In this document: piece by piece, positions 6,316 through 13,788 of the stretch
How the letters are laid out: each line of letters opens with the position of its first letter
How positions within the stretch are numbered: the first letter of the stretch is position 1
NCBI GenBank assembly: GCA_018268545.1
Contig: JAFDWI010000273.1
Location: 1 to 16,172 of the forward strand
Length of the DNA stretch: 16,172 nucleotides
From: Actinomycetota bacterium
GTDB lineage: Bacteria; Actinomycetota; Acidimicrobiia; Acidimicrobiales; Iamiaceae
Reading direction: 5' to 3'
The notes under the pieces: generated by a model
Databases searched by the model: none
Told to the model about the DNA's origin: nothing
Seen by the model: only the letters and a program-made list of their open reading frames with translations
Position numbers and translations under genes: made by a program

Positions 6316-6347
6316 GTTCGTTCGGGGCGGCACAGGCGTTCGTTCGG
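6316..6347. repeat. pair of 10-bp direct repeats upstream of the lipoprotein gene
   Basis: GTTCGTTCGG occurs at 6316-6325 and again at 6338-6347, 22 bases apart start to start (about two helical turns), ending 33 bases before the lipoprotein ATG. This spacing suits a dimeric activator or repressor, but chance is possible. The rest of the gap 6142-6380 shows no gene. A TAGGGT at 6287-6292 could be a -10, without a convincing -35. Confidence 0.25.
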
Positions 6348-6380
6348 TCGTCGAGCGGAAACGACAAAGGCGGAAAGATC

Positions 6381-7757
6381 ATGATCAGTTGCACGGGTCG
6401 ACGGGTGTGGTCGCTGTTGGCGATCCTGTCGGTGTCGGTGGTGCTCGCCGGGTGCGGCGGGTCCTCGGGCACGTCGTCGGGTGCGCGCGGCAAGGCCGGC
6501 TCGTCCGGCGGGCCGACCACGACGTCACCGGGATCCAAAGGTGGTGGTTCGGGCGCCGATCCGCTCCCCGATGCGAGCATCAAATGGGCCGACGATGTCG
6601 TGGTGGTTCGGCGCACCAAGGGAAAGACGATCAAGGGAAAGGGCAACGACGGTTCGTCGATCCTGCTCGATGGCACGAATCCCGATGTGAAGAAGCTGAA
6701 GGTCGGCTCGGTCATGCTGCTCACCGGTGTGGGGGCGGGCCGGGTGAAGCAGCTCGACAAGGTGAACGGGAACGTCGCGGTGACCTTCGGGCCCGTGGAG
6801 CTGACCGACGTCGTCCGTGACGGTGACCTGAAATGGGACGACACCGCGATCGACCTGTCGACGGGCATCGTGAACGTCTCCCGGGACATGCCCGAGGTGT
6901 CGGGCGCGGCCGTCGAGCCGGCCGGGTTCCGTCTGCGCGGCGACGATGTCAAGGTCAAGATCGGCGATTTCGACACGAAGTTCGGCTGGACGCCGGCCGA
7001 CAACGGCGGTGGCGACCTGCAGGTCGTGTTGACACCGTCCGACCAGTTCGCCGGTTCGATCACCATGGACGTGAACTTCAAACCGATCGAGATCGGCGGC
7101 GGCACCCGGGTCCAGGCAGGAAAGGTCGACTTCTTCGATCTCGATTTCAAGAACCTGCAGGGCACCGCGAAGATCACGACCGAGTTGCAGTCGTTGCAGC
7201 AGACCGCGGCGTTGCACATCCCCCCGTTCTTCAAGGTCCCGGTGTCGGTGGCGATCCCGGTGCCGATCGCGGGTATCCCGTTCACGTTGACGATCGGTGC
7301 GACCTTGCAGATCGACATGTCGTTCTCGAATTCGGGCGGTTCGCTCAAGGGCGAGGCCAGCTTCGACTTCGGCGGTCCGACCAAGTTCGCGTACCGGGGC
7401 GGATCGGTGAGCGTCGGGGGCACCCGGACCGCCAACGCCGAGGACACGTTGAAGTCGTTGGTTGGCGGTGGCGGCACGGTCGGGTTGAACCTCACCGCGG
7501 AGCTCCCCAAGATCGCGTTCGGTCTCAAGATCCTTCAGACCGGTGCCGGCGTGTTCGTCTCGAACGGCATGGTGAACTCGTTGACGATCCTGCCCGCCCC
7601 GGTGTTGTGCCATCGGATCCAGGTCGCATCGGTGGTGTCCGGTGGCATCGACGCCCAGTTCCTCGGGGCGGACGTGACGTTCACCCGCAAGGCGTTCCTC
7701 GACAAGCGGTGGACGTTCGCGTACCCCAAGGGTGACAAGCGCTGCGACGGCGACTGA
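6381..7757 (+). CDS. secreted lipoprotein of unknown function
   Basis: 458 aa from the ATG at 6381, with GGAAAG five bases upstream. Residues 1-24 are a lipoprotein signal peptide (RR, hydrophobic core, lipobox LAGC with Cys25), so the protein should be anchored outside the cytoplasmic membrane. A Gly/Ser/Thr-rich linker follows (about 26-60). The rest looks beta-rich, with alternating hydrophobic residues and many Asp/Lys turns. A Pro-rich hydrophobic stretch IPPFFKVPVSVAIPVPIAGIP occurs at about 281-300, followed by TLTIGATLQIDMSF. One Cys pair near the end (in VLCHR and KRCDGD) could form a disulfide. I recognise no family. The gene has its own upstream region, divergent from mazEF. Confidence 0.9.
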   Translation: MISCTGRRVWSLLAILSVSVVLAGCGGSSGTSSGARGKAGSSGGPTTTSPGSKGGGSGADPLPDASIKWADDVVVVRRTKGKTIKGKGNDGSSILLDGTNPDVKKLKVGSVMLLTGVGAGRVKQLDKVNGNVAVTFGPVELTDVVRDGDLKWDDTAIDLSTGIVNVSRDMPEVSGAAVEPAGFRLRGDDVKVKIGDFDTKFGWTPADNGGGDLQVVLTPSDQFAGSITMDVNFKPIEIGGGTRVQAGKVDFFDLDFKNLQGTAKITTELQSLQQTAALHIPPFFKVPVSVAIPVPIAGIPFTLTIGATLQIDMSFSNSGGSLKGEASFDFGGPTKFAYRGGSVSVGGTRTANAEDTLKSLVGGGGTVGLNLTAELPKIAFGLKILQTGAGVFVSNGMVNSLTILPAPVLCHRIQVASVVSGGIDAQFLGADVTFTRKAFLDKRWTFAYPKGDKRCDGD

Positions 7758-7784
7758 GTCGCCGACAGGGCAGCAAGACAACGA

Positions 7785-7817
7785 CGCGACGGGGCGCATG
7801 ACCGGCCCGTGGTCGCG
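7785..7817 (+). terminator. weak candidate terminator after the lipoprotein gene
   Basis: CGCGAC (7785-7790) pairs with GTCGCG (7812-7817), and an inner GGG/CCC pairing (7791-7793 with 7806-7808) is offset by a three-base bulge. It lies 28 bases after the lipoprotein stop and has no T-tract. The remainder of the 224-base gap 7758-7981 shows nothing else firm. Confidence 0.25.
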
Positions 7818-7981
7818 GAGTCGGTGACGGGGAGTGCAGTGGAACTTCCCGCTTGCCCCCCCGAAAGCCCCACTACCGTGGGCGCGCATGACAAGGCGGA
7901 TGCCGATCACGGTGGTGGCACTCACGCGGGATTCCCCGGAGATCGACGACACGGGACGGATGCCCCTGGCAGACTCGGCCG

Positions 7982-8641
7982 ATGGCACCACGCTCCTTCC
8001 TGCTCGACGACGTACTGGGCGCGTACGTCGAGGCACACACGCCGGTCCCCGACCTGGTGACAGCAGCGCTCGTCGACCGCACCGCGCAACTCGGCGACGT
8101 CGCAGGCATGCAGATCGGTCACGATCAGGCGACCTTTCTCACCGCGTTGTGCGCGTTCGCAAGCGTCACGAACGCCGTCGAGGTCGGCACGTTCACGGGC
8201 CGCTCCTCACTGGCGATCGCCAAGGGCCTGGCTCCCGGAGGGCGCCTGTTGTGTTGCGACGTGTCCGAGGAATGGACGTCGATCGCCCGGAGCGCCTGGC
8301 GTGATGCCGGCGTCGCCGACCGCATCGAGTTGCGGATCGCGCCGGCGATCGAAACACTGCGCGCGCTGTCTGACGACGCGGTGATCGACCTCGCCTTCGT
8401 CGACGCCGACAAGCCCGGCTACCCCGACTACTACGAAGCGCTCGTACCGCGACTGCGACCAGGGGGGCTCCTGTTGGCCGACAACACGCTCTGGCACGGT
8501 CGGATCGTGGAGGAACCCGGCGACGACGACACCGCACTCGCCGCGCTCCGCCGTTACAACGACCGTGCCGCGTCGGACCCTCGGGTACACACGACGATCC
8601 TGACGATCGGCGACGGCGTCACCCTGTCCCAACGCCTCTGA
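7982..8641 (+). CDS. O-methyltransferase, caffeoyl-CoA O-methyltransferase-like family
   Basis: 219 aa from the ATG at 7982. A class I SAM-dependent methyltransferase of the family-3 type: motif I EVGTFTGRSSLAIA (67-80), CCDVSEEW (91-98), the metal-binding Asp in FVDADKPGYPDYY (139-151) and ADNTLWHG (166-173). The family transfers a methyl group from SAM to a hydroxyl on catechol-like or other small substrates using Mg2+. The substrate here is unknown. The usual ending 'DGLTLA.K' appears as DGVTLSQRL. No upstream start or clear ribosome binding site is seen, so expression may be leaderless or coupled. It is followed by a long hairpin. Confidence 0.92.
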   Translation: MAPRSFLLDDVLGAYVEAHTPVPDLVTAALVDRTAQLGDVAGMQIGHDQATFLTALCAFASVTNAVEVGTFTGRSSLAIAKGLAPGGRLLCCDVSEEWTSIARSAWRDAGVADRIELRIAPAIETLRALSDDAVIDLAFVDADKPGYPDYYEALVPRLRPGGLLLADNTLWHGRIVEEPGDDDTALAALRRYNDRAASDPRVHTTILTIGDGVTLSQRL

Positions 8642-8651
8642 CCACGTCGCA

Positions 8652-8707
8652 CTCGAACTTCGGGATGCAGGGGCGGGTAGAACCACCCCGGCATCCCGAA
8701 GCTCGAG
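8652..8707. terminator. long hairpin between the O-methyltransferase and SnoaL-like genes
   Basis: The arms 8652-8668 and 8691-8707 are complementary over 17 bases with one A-C mismatch (8657/8702). The inner region continues with GGGGCGG (8670-8676) against CCACCCC (8683-8689). The whole 56-base element starts ten bases after the methyltransferase stop. There is no T-tract. A terminator is the simplest reading; a dispersed palindromic repeat is an alternative. Confidence 0.55.
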
Positions 8708-8735
8708 GTGAAGGGTCGGTCGAATCGACGATCGC

Positions 8736-8748
8736 TACGCTGACTCGC
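8736..8748 (+). promoter_or_regulatory. probable -10 box of a leaderless SnoaL-like gene
   Basis: TACGCT at 8736-8741 ends seven bases before the ATG at 8749. It is the same hexamer as the -10 of mazEF, at nearly the same distance from the start. No ribosome binding site precedes the ATG. The -35 region is not convincing, which is common for leaderless actinobacterial promoters. Confidence 0.45.
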
Positions 8749-9270
8749 ATGGCCGACCCCGGGGCTGGGCACGAACGTGAGCGTCCACTCGCCGATGCGG
8801 TCGCGCGGCTCGGCGACGTCGAGGCGATCAAGACGCTGAAGTACCGCTACATGCGGGCCGTCGACACCAAGGACTGGGACCTGCTCGCCGAAACCCTCGA
8901 GCCCGATGTGACCGCCCGCTACGGTCGCCGCCTCGACTTCGCCGACCGCGAAGAGCTGCTCGCGTACTTCCGCGAAAACCTCGGGCCGGGGATCCTCACG
9001 GTCCACCACCTCCACCAGCCAGAGATCGACGTCGACGGCGACACCGCCACGGGGACATGGGCCCTGCGGGACCAGGTGATCATTCCCGAGTACCGCATCA
9101 TGATCACCGGAGCGTGCTTCTACACCGACACCTACCGGCGTGGCGACGACGGCGACTGGCGGATCGCCTCGACCAGTTACGACCGGCTGTTCGAAGCCAC
9201 CGAATCACTCGACGTCCGAACCGACTTCCGGCTCACCGAAAACCGCTGGGCCGACCCGCCGCCGGACTGA
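8749..9270 (+). CDS. SnoaL-like / NTF2-fold protein
   Basis: 173 aa from the ATG at 8749. The longer in-frame start at 8665 lies inside the hairpin and is rejected. The segment EAIKTLKYRYMRAVDTKDWDLL (about 25-46) followed by FADREELLAYFREN, HHLHQPEIDVDGDTATGTWALRD and FYTDTYRRGDDGDWRIAS is typical of the SnoaL-like (NTF2-fold) superfamily. That family covers small cyclases, dehydratases, isomerases and non-enzymatic proteins. The two adjacent His (HHLH) sit where the family's pocket lies, but I cannot name a substrate. It converges on panB across a 10-bp hairpin. Confidence 0.85.
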   Translation: MADPGAGHERERPLADAVARLGDVEAIKTLKYRYMRAVDTKDWDLLAETLEPDVTARYGRRLDFADREELLAYFRENLGPGILTVHHLHQPEIDVDGDTATGTWALRDQVIIPEYRIMITGACFYTDTYRRGDDGDWRIASTSYDRLFEATESLDVRTDFRLTENRWADPPPD

Positions 9271-9278
9271 CACTCGTC

Positions 9279-9301
9279 GACGTGGTGGCACCCACCACGT
9301 C
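9279..9301. terminator. bidirectional terminator hairpin between convergent genes
   Basis: GACGTGGTGG (9279-9288) and CCACCACGTC (9292-9301) form a perfect 10-bp stem with a three-base loop. It lies between the SnoaL-like stop (9270) and the panB stop (9318), which converge. No T-tract is present on either side. Confidence 0.7.
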
Positions 9302-9317
9302 AGCCTGCGATGGCTGC

Positions 9318-10208
9318 TCAGCCAGGGCTCGCGGTCGCGCCGACCGCTCGGCCGTAGAGGCCCAACGACTCGGCGACGGCCGAGTTCAGGTGATAGCTCT
9401 CGGACTCGTCCGGGAACGAACCGGAGCGGACGTCCGCGCCGAACGCCGTGAGCGCCGCGACCGAGTCGGCATGGATCGCCCCGTAGCGTCGCACGAACTT
9501 GGGCGCGAGCCGATCCTCGATCCCCAACACGTCGTGGAACACCAGAACCTGACCGTCGCAGTGCGCGCCGGCGCCGATGCCGATCGTGGGGATGTCCAAC
9601 GCGTCGGTCACGACTCCAGCGATCTCGGACGGGACGCCCTCGAGCACCACGGCGAAACACCCGGCGTCCTGGACCGCACGCGCATCGGCGATGAGCGTCC
9701 GGGCGGCCTCGTCGGACTTCGCCTGGACCCGGAACCCACCCATCGCGTGCACCGACTGCGGCGTGAGCCCCAGATGGCCCACCACCGGGATCTCGGCGTC
9801 GATGAGTGCCGAGATCATCGGTACGCGCTTGGCGCCACCTTCGAGTTTGACCGCCTGGGCCCCCGCACGGATCAGCACCGCGGCGTTCCGGACGGTGTCG
9901 GCCGTCGAGGTGTGGTAGCTCAGCCACGGAAGATCCGCGACCACCAGACAGTCGGGTTTCGCCCGACCGACCGCAGCGGTGTGATGTGCGATGTCGTCCA
10001 CGGTGACCGACAACGTGTCGTCGTAGCCCAACACGACCATCGCCAGCGAGTCGCCGACCAGGATCATGTCGGCGCCGGATTCGGACACCATCCGCGCGCC
10101 GGGAGCGTCGTACGCGGTGACCATCACCAACGGATCGGACCCGGACCGGACCTTCGACGATGCGACTGCAGGAACGCTGACGCGTCCCCGCTCCGGCGTG
10201 GTTGACAT
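9318..10208 (-). CDS. panB: 3-methyl-2-oxobutanoate hydroxymethyltransferase
   Basis: 296 aa from the ATG at 10208, with GAGGAG about seven bases upstream. It makes ketopantoate from 2-oxoisovalerate and 5,10-methylene-THF, the first committed step to pantothenate and coenzyme A. Family motifs are present: VMVTAYDAPGARM (28-40), VGDSLAMVVLGYDDT (51-65, metal and substrate binding), VKLEGG (120-125), PVVGHLGLTPQS (141-152), the catalytic Glu in VVLEGVPSE (187-195, Glu190) and IPTIGIGAGAHCDGQVLV (206-223). The length is normal. panC and panD are not in the window, so this is a stand-alone pathway gene here. A -10-like TAGCGT lies about 55 bases upstream. Confidence 0.97.
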   Translation of the reverse strand: MSTTPERGRVSVPAVASSKVRSGSDPLVMVTAYDAPGARMVSESGADMILVGDSLAMVVLGYDDTLSVTVDDIAHHTAAVGRAKPDCLVVADLPWLSYHTSTADTVRNAAVLIRAGAQAVKLEGGAKRVPMISALIDAEIPVVGHLGLTPQSVHAMGGFRVQAKSDEAARTLIADARAVQDAGCFAVVLEGVPSEIAGVVTDALDIPTIGIGAGAHCDGQVLVFHDVLGIEDRLAPKFVRRYGAIHADSVAALTAFGADVRSGSFPDESESYHLNSAVAESLGLYGRAVGATASPG

Positions 10209-10263
10209 TGCAAGCTCCTCGGCACCGTCCAGGGCACGGTCGGCTCCCGGCGGTTCGATCGCG

Positions 10264-10292
10264 ACGCTACCCCCACAGCGGGTCACGTCGAA
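10264..10292 (-). promoter_or_regulatory. candidate panB promoter
   Basis: On the minus strand, TTCGAC (10292-10287), a 17-base spacer and TAGCGT (10269-10264) give a plausible promoter with a leader of about 50 bases. The -10 fits TANNNT; the -35 match is poor. Confidence 0.35.
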
Positions 10293-10329
10293 ACCGCATC
10301 GGCGTCTGCCCGAGGACGGGTCCGCGGCC

Positions 10330-10369
10330 ACGCACGCACCCGTGGTGCGGTCGACCCGGTCGCGTGCGT
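10330..10369 (-). terminator. weak candidate terminator after the PBP gene
   Basis: ACGCACGC (10330-10337) pairs with GCGTGCGT (10362-10369) across 24 bases, touching the last base of the PBP stop codon. There is no T-tract. It would separate the PBP gene from panB, which appears to have its own promoter. Confidence 0.3.
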
Positions 10370-12720
10370 CAGTGTCCGCCCGGCGGGCCGGTTGCCGGCG
10401 GGGCCTGCGTCGCCGGCGGTGTCACCACCGGCGCTTCGGTCACGCTCGGCGCCGTGGTCGCCGGTGTCGAACTCGACGGCGACGAATGGCCGGTCTCACC
10501 CGAGCCGGCGCCGGCACCGCCGTTCGTCCCGTTCCAGCGCCCGGTGGTCGGCGGTGACGACCCGCCGCCTCCGTTGGACGACGTCGAGCCACCCTGGCTC
10601 ACCGGGCGGCGCCCGTTCGCGTAATCGTCGACGGTCAATGCGGGTGACAGGTAGCGCACGCCGCCCCACGACGTCAGGAAGTTGCCCTCGCCCAACGAGT
10701 CCGACGCCGGAAAGTCCCGCGGTTTGGTGTCTCCGAGCGCGGCGGTCATGAAACGTCGCCAGATCTCGGTCGGGTAGCTCGCCCCTTGGAAGCTCGCCGG
10801 CATCACCCGACCACCTTTTTCGTACCCCATCCACACCGATGCAGTCAGGCCCGGCACGAAACCGGTGAACCACGCATCGGTGTTGGCCCGCCCCGCCTCG
10901 GTCTGATCGCCGTTGGTCGTGTCGGCGACGGCAACCGTGCCGGTCTTGCCAGCGGCCGGACGGCCGATGTCGGCGGACACACCGGTCCCCCGTTGGACGA
11001 CCTGTTGCAGCGCGTAGACGACCCGTGCGTTCTGGGACGGCGTGAGCACCCGTCGGCGCGGCGGGCTGTAGGTGGCGAGCACGTTGCCGTTGCCGTCCTC
11101 CACCCGGTTGACCAGCGTCGCGTCCATCTCGACGCCGTTGCGGGAGAAGGTGCTGAATGCCGAGGCGACCTGGACGACGGGGATGTTCACGGCACCGAGC
11201 ACGTAGGCGGGTAGGTACCGGGGTTTGCCGTCGACGTTCTCGAACGGGGTGGTGACGCCGAGCTGATGGGTGGTCTCCACGACCTGTTTGGGCCCGAGCG
11301 TCAACATGATCTGGGCGTAGGAGGAGTTGATGGACTGCGCGGTCGCGTCGACCACCGACGCCACACCCGACGAGCAGCAGTCGCTCCGTACCTTCCAGTC
11401 TTCGGACAACTCGCCCGGCCAGTCCGAGGCCGCGAAGGTCTTTTCGTACTGAGCGGGCACCGACGAGGTGATCGCGTAGTTGCGTCGGGCGAGATCCGCG
11501 AGCGCGAATGCCTTGAACGTGGAGCCGACCTGACGGCCGGTGCCGCCTTCGCCGGTAGCGAGGTTGACCTTGCTCGCGTCGTAGTCGGTGCCGCCCATCA
11601 TCGCGACGACCCGTCCGGCGTTGTCGATGGCGACCATCGCACCGGCGGGGTGATCCCAGAAACTCAAGACCGAGGTGACCGCGTTGTAGGCCTGCTTCTG
11701 TCGTTCGGGCTCGAGTGTCGTGTAGATCCGCAGCCCACCGTTGAACACTTCGTCCTGGCCCATCTTGGCGGTCAGATCGGCGATGACCGACTGCACGAAG
11801 TACCGGGCTGCATACGGGTCCTTGCCCTGGCCGGCCTCGGTCGGCCCGAGTGGCCCGCCGAGCCAGTTCACGCCGGTGGTCGGGTGGTAGTCGACGATCC
11901 CCAACGGTGCAGCTGATGCCTCCAGACGCTGGTTCATGTCGATCATGTGGTTGTCGTACATGTTCCGCAACACCAGGTTCCGCAGTGCCGTGGCCTTGGC
12001 GTCATCGGCTGCCCAACTCGGGTTGCGCACGATCCCCGCCAGGAAAGCGGCTTGGGGCAGCGTCAGTTGTGACGCGTCGACGCCGAAGTAACTCTGCGCG
12101 GCTGCCTGGACGCCGTAGGCACCTCGACCGAAGTACACGAGGTTCAGGTAGCGCTCGAAGATCTGCTTCTTGGTCAGTTCCTGTTCGAGTTTGACCGACA
12201 GGATCGCTTCTTTGATCTTTCGTTGGAAGGTCCGCTCGGAGGTGAGGTACGTGAGCTTCACGTACTGCTGGGTGAGTGTCGACCCACCGTGGGTCCCGTC
12301 GCCACCGCGGATGTCGATCCACGCGGCGCGTGCGATGCCGAGTGGATCGACGCCGCCGTGCTTGAAGAAATCCTTGTCCTCGGCCGCGAGGATCGCGTTC
12401 TGCATCTCTGGCGAGATCTTCGTGAGGGGGACCACGACGCGGTTCACGTTGCCGTGCAGCGACGCCATCGCGTTGTTCTCGCCGCAGCGCGACGTGACGT
12501 TCGCGGCGCACACGAACGAGGTCTGGTCGATGACGGGGTTCGTGGTGGGGACCTGCACCTTCGATGCCGCCCAGAGCACACCGATCAACGACGCGACGAC
12601 GATCACGCCGAGGAAGAACAGCACTCGACGCGCCCGCCACAGAATGGATCGACGCGACGCTCCCGGAGCGTGCGGGTCGATGGGCTTCTTCCGACGGCGT
12701 CGAGCGCTGGTTCTGGTCAT
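10369..12720 (-). CDS. bifunctional class A penicillin-binding protein
   Basis: 783 aa from the ATG at 12720. It polymerises and cross-links peptidoglycan outside the membrane. A basic N-terminus (7-32) precedes one membrane anchor (about 33-52). The glycosyltransferase domain has AAEDKDFFKHGGVDPLGIARA (112-132, catalytic Glu114) and GGSTLTQQYVK (145-155). The transpeptidase domain has SxxK as STFK (400-403), SxN as SIN (463-465) and KTG (592-594), plus the downstream NTDAWFTGFVPGLTASVWMGY. A Gly/Ser/Pro/Thr-rich, probably disordered tail runs from about 706 to 783. Two Cys pairs (71/79 and 448/449) are present. Position next to ATP-grasp, DUF5318 and padR-ino1 matches mycobacterial ponA1 (Rv0050), so it is probably that orthologue. 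The start has no clear ribosome binding site. Confidence 0.96.
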   Translation of the reverse strand: MTRTSARRRRKKPIDPHAPGASRRSILWRARRVLFFLGVIVVASLIGVLWAASKVQVPTTNPVIDQTSFVCAANVTSRCGENNAMASLHGNVNRVVVPLTKISPEMQNAILAAEDKDFFKHGGVDPLGIARAAWIDIRGGDGTHGGSTLTQQYVKLTYLTSERTFQRKIKEAILSVKLEQELTKKQIFERYLNLVYFGRGAYGVQAAAQSYFGVDASQLTLPQAAFLAGIVRNPSWAADDAKATALRNLVLRNMYDNHMIDMNQRLEASAAPLGIVDYHPTTGVNWLGGPLGPTEAGQGKDPYAARYFVQSVIADLTAKMGQDEVFNGGLRIYTTLEPERQKQAYNAVTSVLSFWDHPAGAMVAIDNAGRVVAMMGGTDYDASKVNLATGEGGTGRQVGSTFKAFALADLARRNYAITSSVPAQYEKTFAASDWPGELSEDWKVRSDCCSSGVASVVDATAQSINSSYAQIMLTLGPKQVVETTHQLGVTTPFENVDGKPRYLPAYVLGAVNIPVVQVASAFSTFSRNGVEMDATLVNRVEDGNGNVLATYSPPRRRVLTPSQNARVVYALQQVVQRGTGVSADIGRPAAGKTGTVAVADTTNGDQTEAGRANTDAWFTGFVPGLTASVWMGYEKGGRVMPASFQGASYPTEIWRRFMTAALGDTKPRDFPASDSLGEGNFLTSWGGVRYLSPALTVDDYANGRRPVSQGGSTSSNGGGGSSPPTTGRWNGTNGGAGAGSGETGHSSPSSSTPATTAPSVTEAPVVTPPATQAPPATGPPGGH

Positions 12721-12760
12721 GGGTCCGCGGCTCGGGACACCGGCCCCGGAGCAGCTTTCG

Positions 12761-12788
12761 AGGCTACCAGCGGCACCGCCGAGGTCCC
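12761..12788 (-). promoter_or_regulatory. weak candidate promoter of the PBP gene
   Basis: On the minus strand TAGCCT (12766-12761) fits the -10 form TANNNT. GGGACC (12788-12783) at 16 bases' spacing matches the -35 consensus at three positions only. The leader would be about 33 bases. Confidence 0.22.
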
Positions 12789-12817
12789 CCGGCCGAGCAC
12801 CGGGTGTCGGCGGCCGG
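12789..12817 (-). terminator. candidate terminator after the ATP-grasp gene
   Basis: CCGGCCG (12789-12795) pairs perfectly with CGGCCGG (12811-12817) across a 15-base loop that can form a small inner CAC/GTG pairing. It lies 26 bases beyond the ATP-grasp stop and upstream of the PBP start. No T-tract is present. Confidence 0.4.
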
Positions 12818-12843
12818 TGGACCCTCGCGCGTGGCTCGACACC

Positions 12844-13767
12844 TCACCGGTCCGAGGGTGCGAGGCGCGCCCGCACGGCTTCTGCGAAACGTTCGGCGGC
12901 ACCGGGAGCCGAATCGAGGAAGAACGCCGGCTCGAACAGTTCGGCCTCCAGGAGTAGCGGGCCGACGGATGCATCGACGATGTCGAAGCGCGCGTACAGC
13001 GGGGTCGTGTCGCCACAGCCGCACGTCTCGTGCCCGACCGCGTCGGCGATCGCACGGCCGGCCCGTTCGGCCAGGTCGATCTCCGCGTCGGTCGGTGTGA
13101 CCGGATCGATCACCTCGGTGTAGGTGCCACCGAGAAAGCCGCCGCCGGGGCGCAGGATCGGGCCTTTGACGAACGCGTGCGAGAAGCGCCCGTCGAAGCA
13201 CACCAGGTCGTGTTCACCGACCTCGGCGACCCGCTCGACCGCAGGTTGCACGAGGACCCGACGGCCACCGGTGAGGATGTCGGCTGCGAGGCCCCGCGCC
13301 CTCGGATCGCCCCGATCGAACAACCCCGAGTCACGGGACCCGATCGAGATGTTGGGTTTCACGACCACCCGGGGTGTCTCGACGCGGTCGAGTGCGGCGT
13401 CGACAGCTGCTGCGTCGTCACAGAACTCGGTGGGAACGATCGGGATTCCGGCTCTCTGCAACACGGAGAGGTAGGTCTTGTCGAGGTTCCAGCGGATCAT
13501 CGTCGGACAGTTGCGAACCGTCGTGGCGGTTTCGATCCGGGCCATCCAGGCGAGGAAGTCGGCGAGGTGTTCGGGGTAGTCCCACGGGCTGCGGATGACC
13601 ACCAGTTCGAAGTCGTCCCAGGTGACCGTCGGGTCCCGCCAGCGCGCCGCGGTTGCGGCGATGCCGAGGTCGCCGAGGGCTCCGATGATCCGGTCCAGGT
13701 CGTGGTCGGTCTCACCGACGGCGGCAAGATCGGTGGTGACGAGCGCGACGGGCACTTCGGTGGGCAC
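12844..13767 (-). CDS. ATP-grasp superfamily protein (RimK / glutathione-synthetase-like)
   Basis: 307 aa from a GTG at 13767; a second GTG at 13755 is an alternative and neither has a clear ribosome binding site. ATP-grasp features occur in order: VVIRSPWDYPEHL (56-68), NLDKTYLSVLQRAGIPIVPT (94-113), the ATP-binding Lys in RVVVKPNISIGSRDSGLF (133-150), LVQPAVERVAEVGEHDLVCFDGRFSHAFVK (172-201), and the metal-binding YARFDIVD...LLLEAELFEPAFFLD (258-285). Such enzymes join a carboxylate to an amine or thiol through an acyl-phosphate. The motif spacing resembles the little-studied group that includes the D-cycloserine enzyme DcsG, but that is from memory. It lies 21 bases after the DUF5318 stop, so the two may be co-transcribed. 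Confidence 0.85.
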   Translation of the reverse strand: MPTEVPVALVTTDLAAVGETDHDLDRIIGALGDLGIAATAARWRDPTVTWDDFELVVIRSPWDYPEHLADFLAWMARIETATTVRNCPTMIRWNLDKTYLSVLQRAGIPIVPTEFCDDAAAVDAALDRVETPRVVVKPNISIGSRDSGLFDRGDPRARGLAADILTGGRRVLVQPAVERVAEVGEHDLVCFDGRFSHAFVKGPILRPGGGFLGGTYTEVIDPVTPTDAEIDLAERAGRAIADAVGHETCGCGDTTPLYARFDIVDASVGPLLLEAELFEPAFFLDSAPGAAERFAEAVRARLAPSDR

Positions 13768-13788
13768 GGGTCGGTCCGGGAGGTCGCG

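Noticed and set aside
6155..8036. Long minus-strand frames opposite the lipoprotein gene
   Set aside because: Their composition is Pro/Ser/Thr- or Arg/Asp-rich without motifs; the + strand has a clean signal peptide and ribosome binding site.
7888..8304. + strand frame with ATG eight bases after a TACCGT, overlapping the methyltransferase
   Set aside because: The promoter-like spacing is attractive, but after about 30 residues the product becomes Arg-rich and is out of frame with the certain methyltransferase gene.
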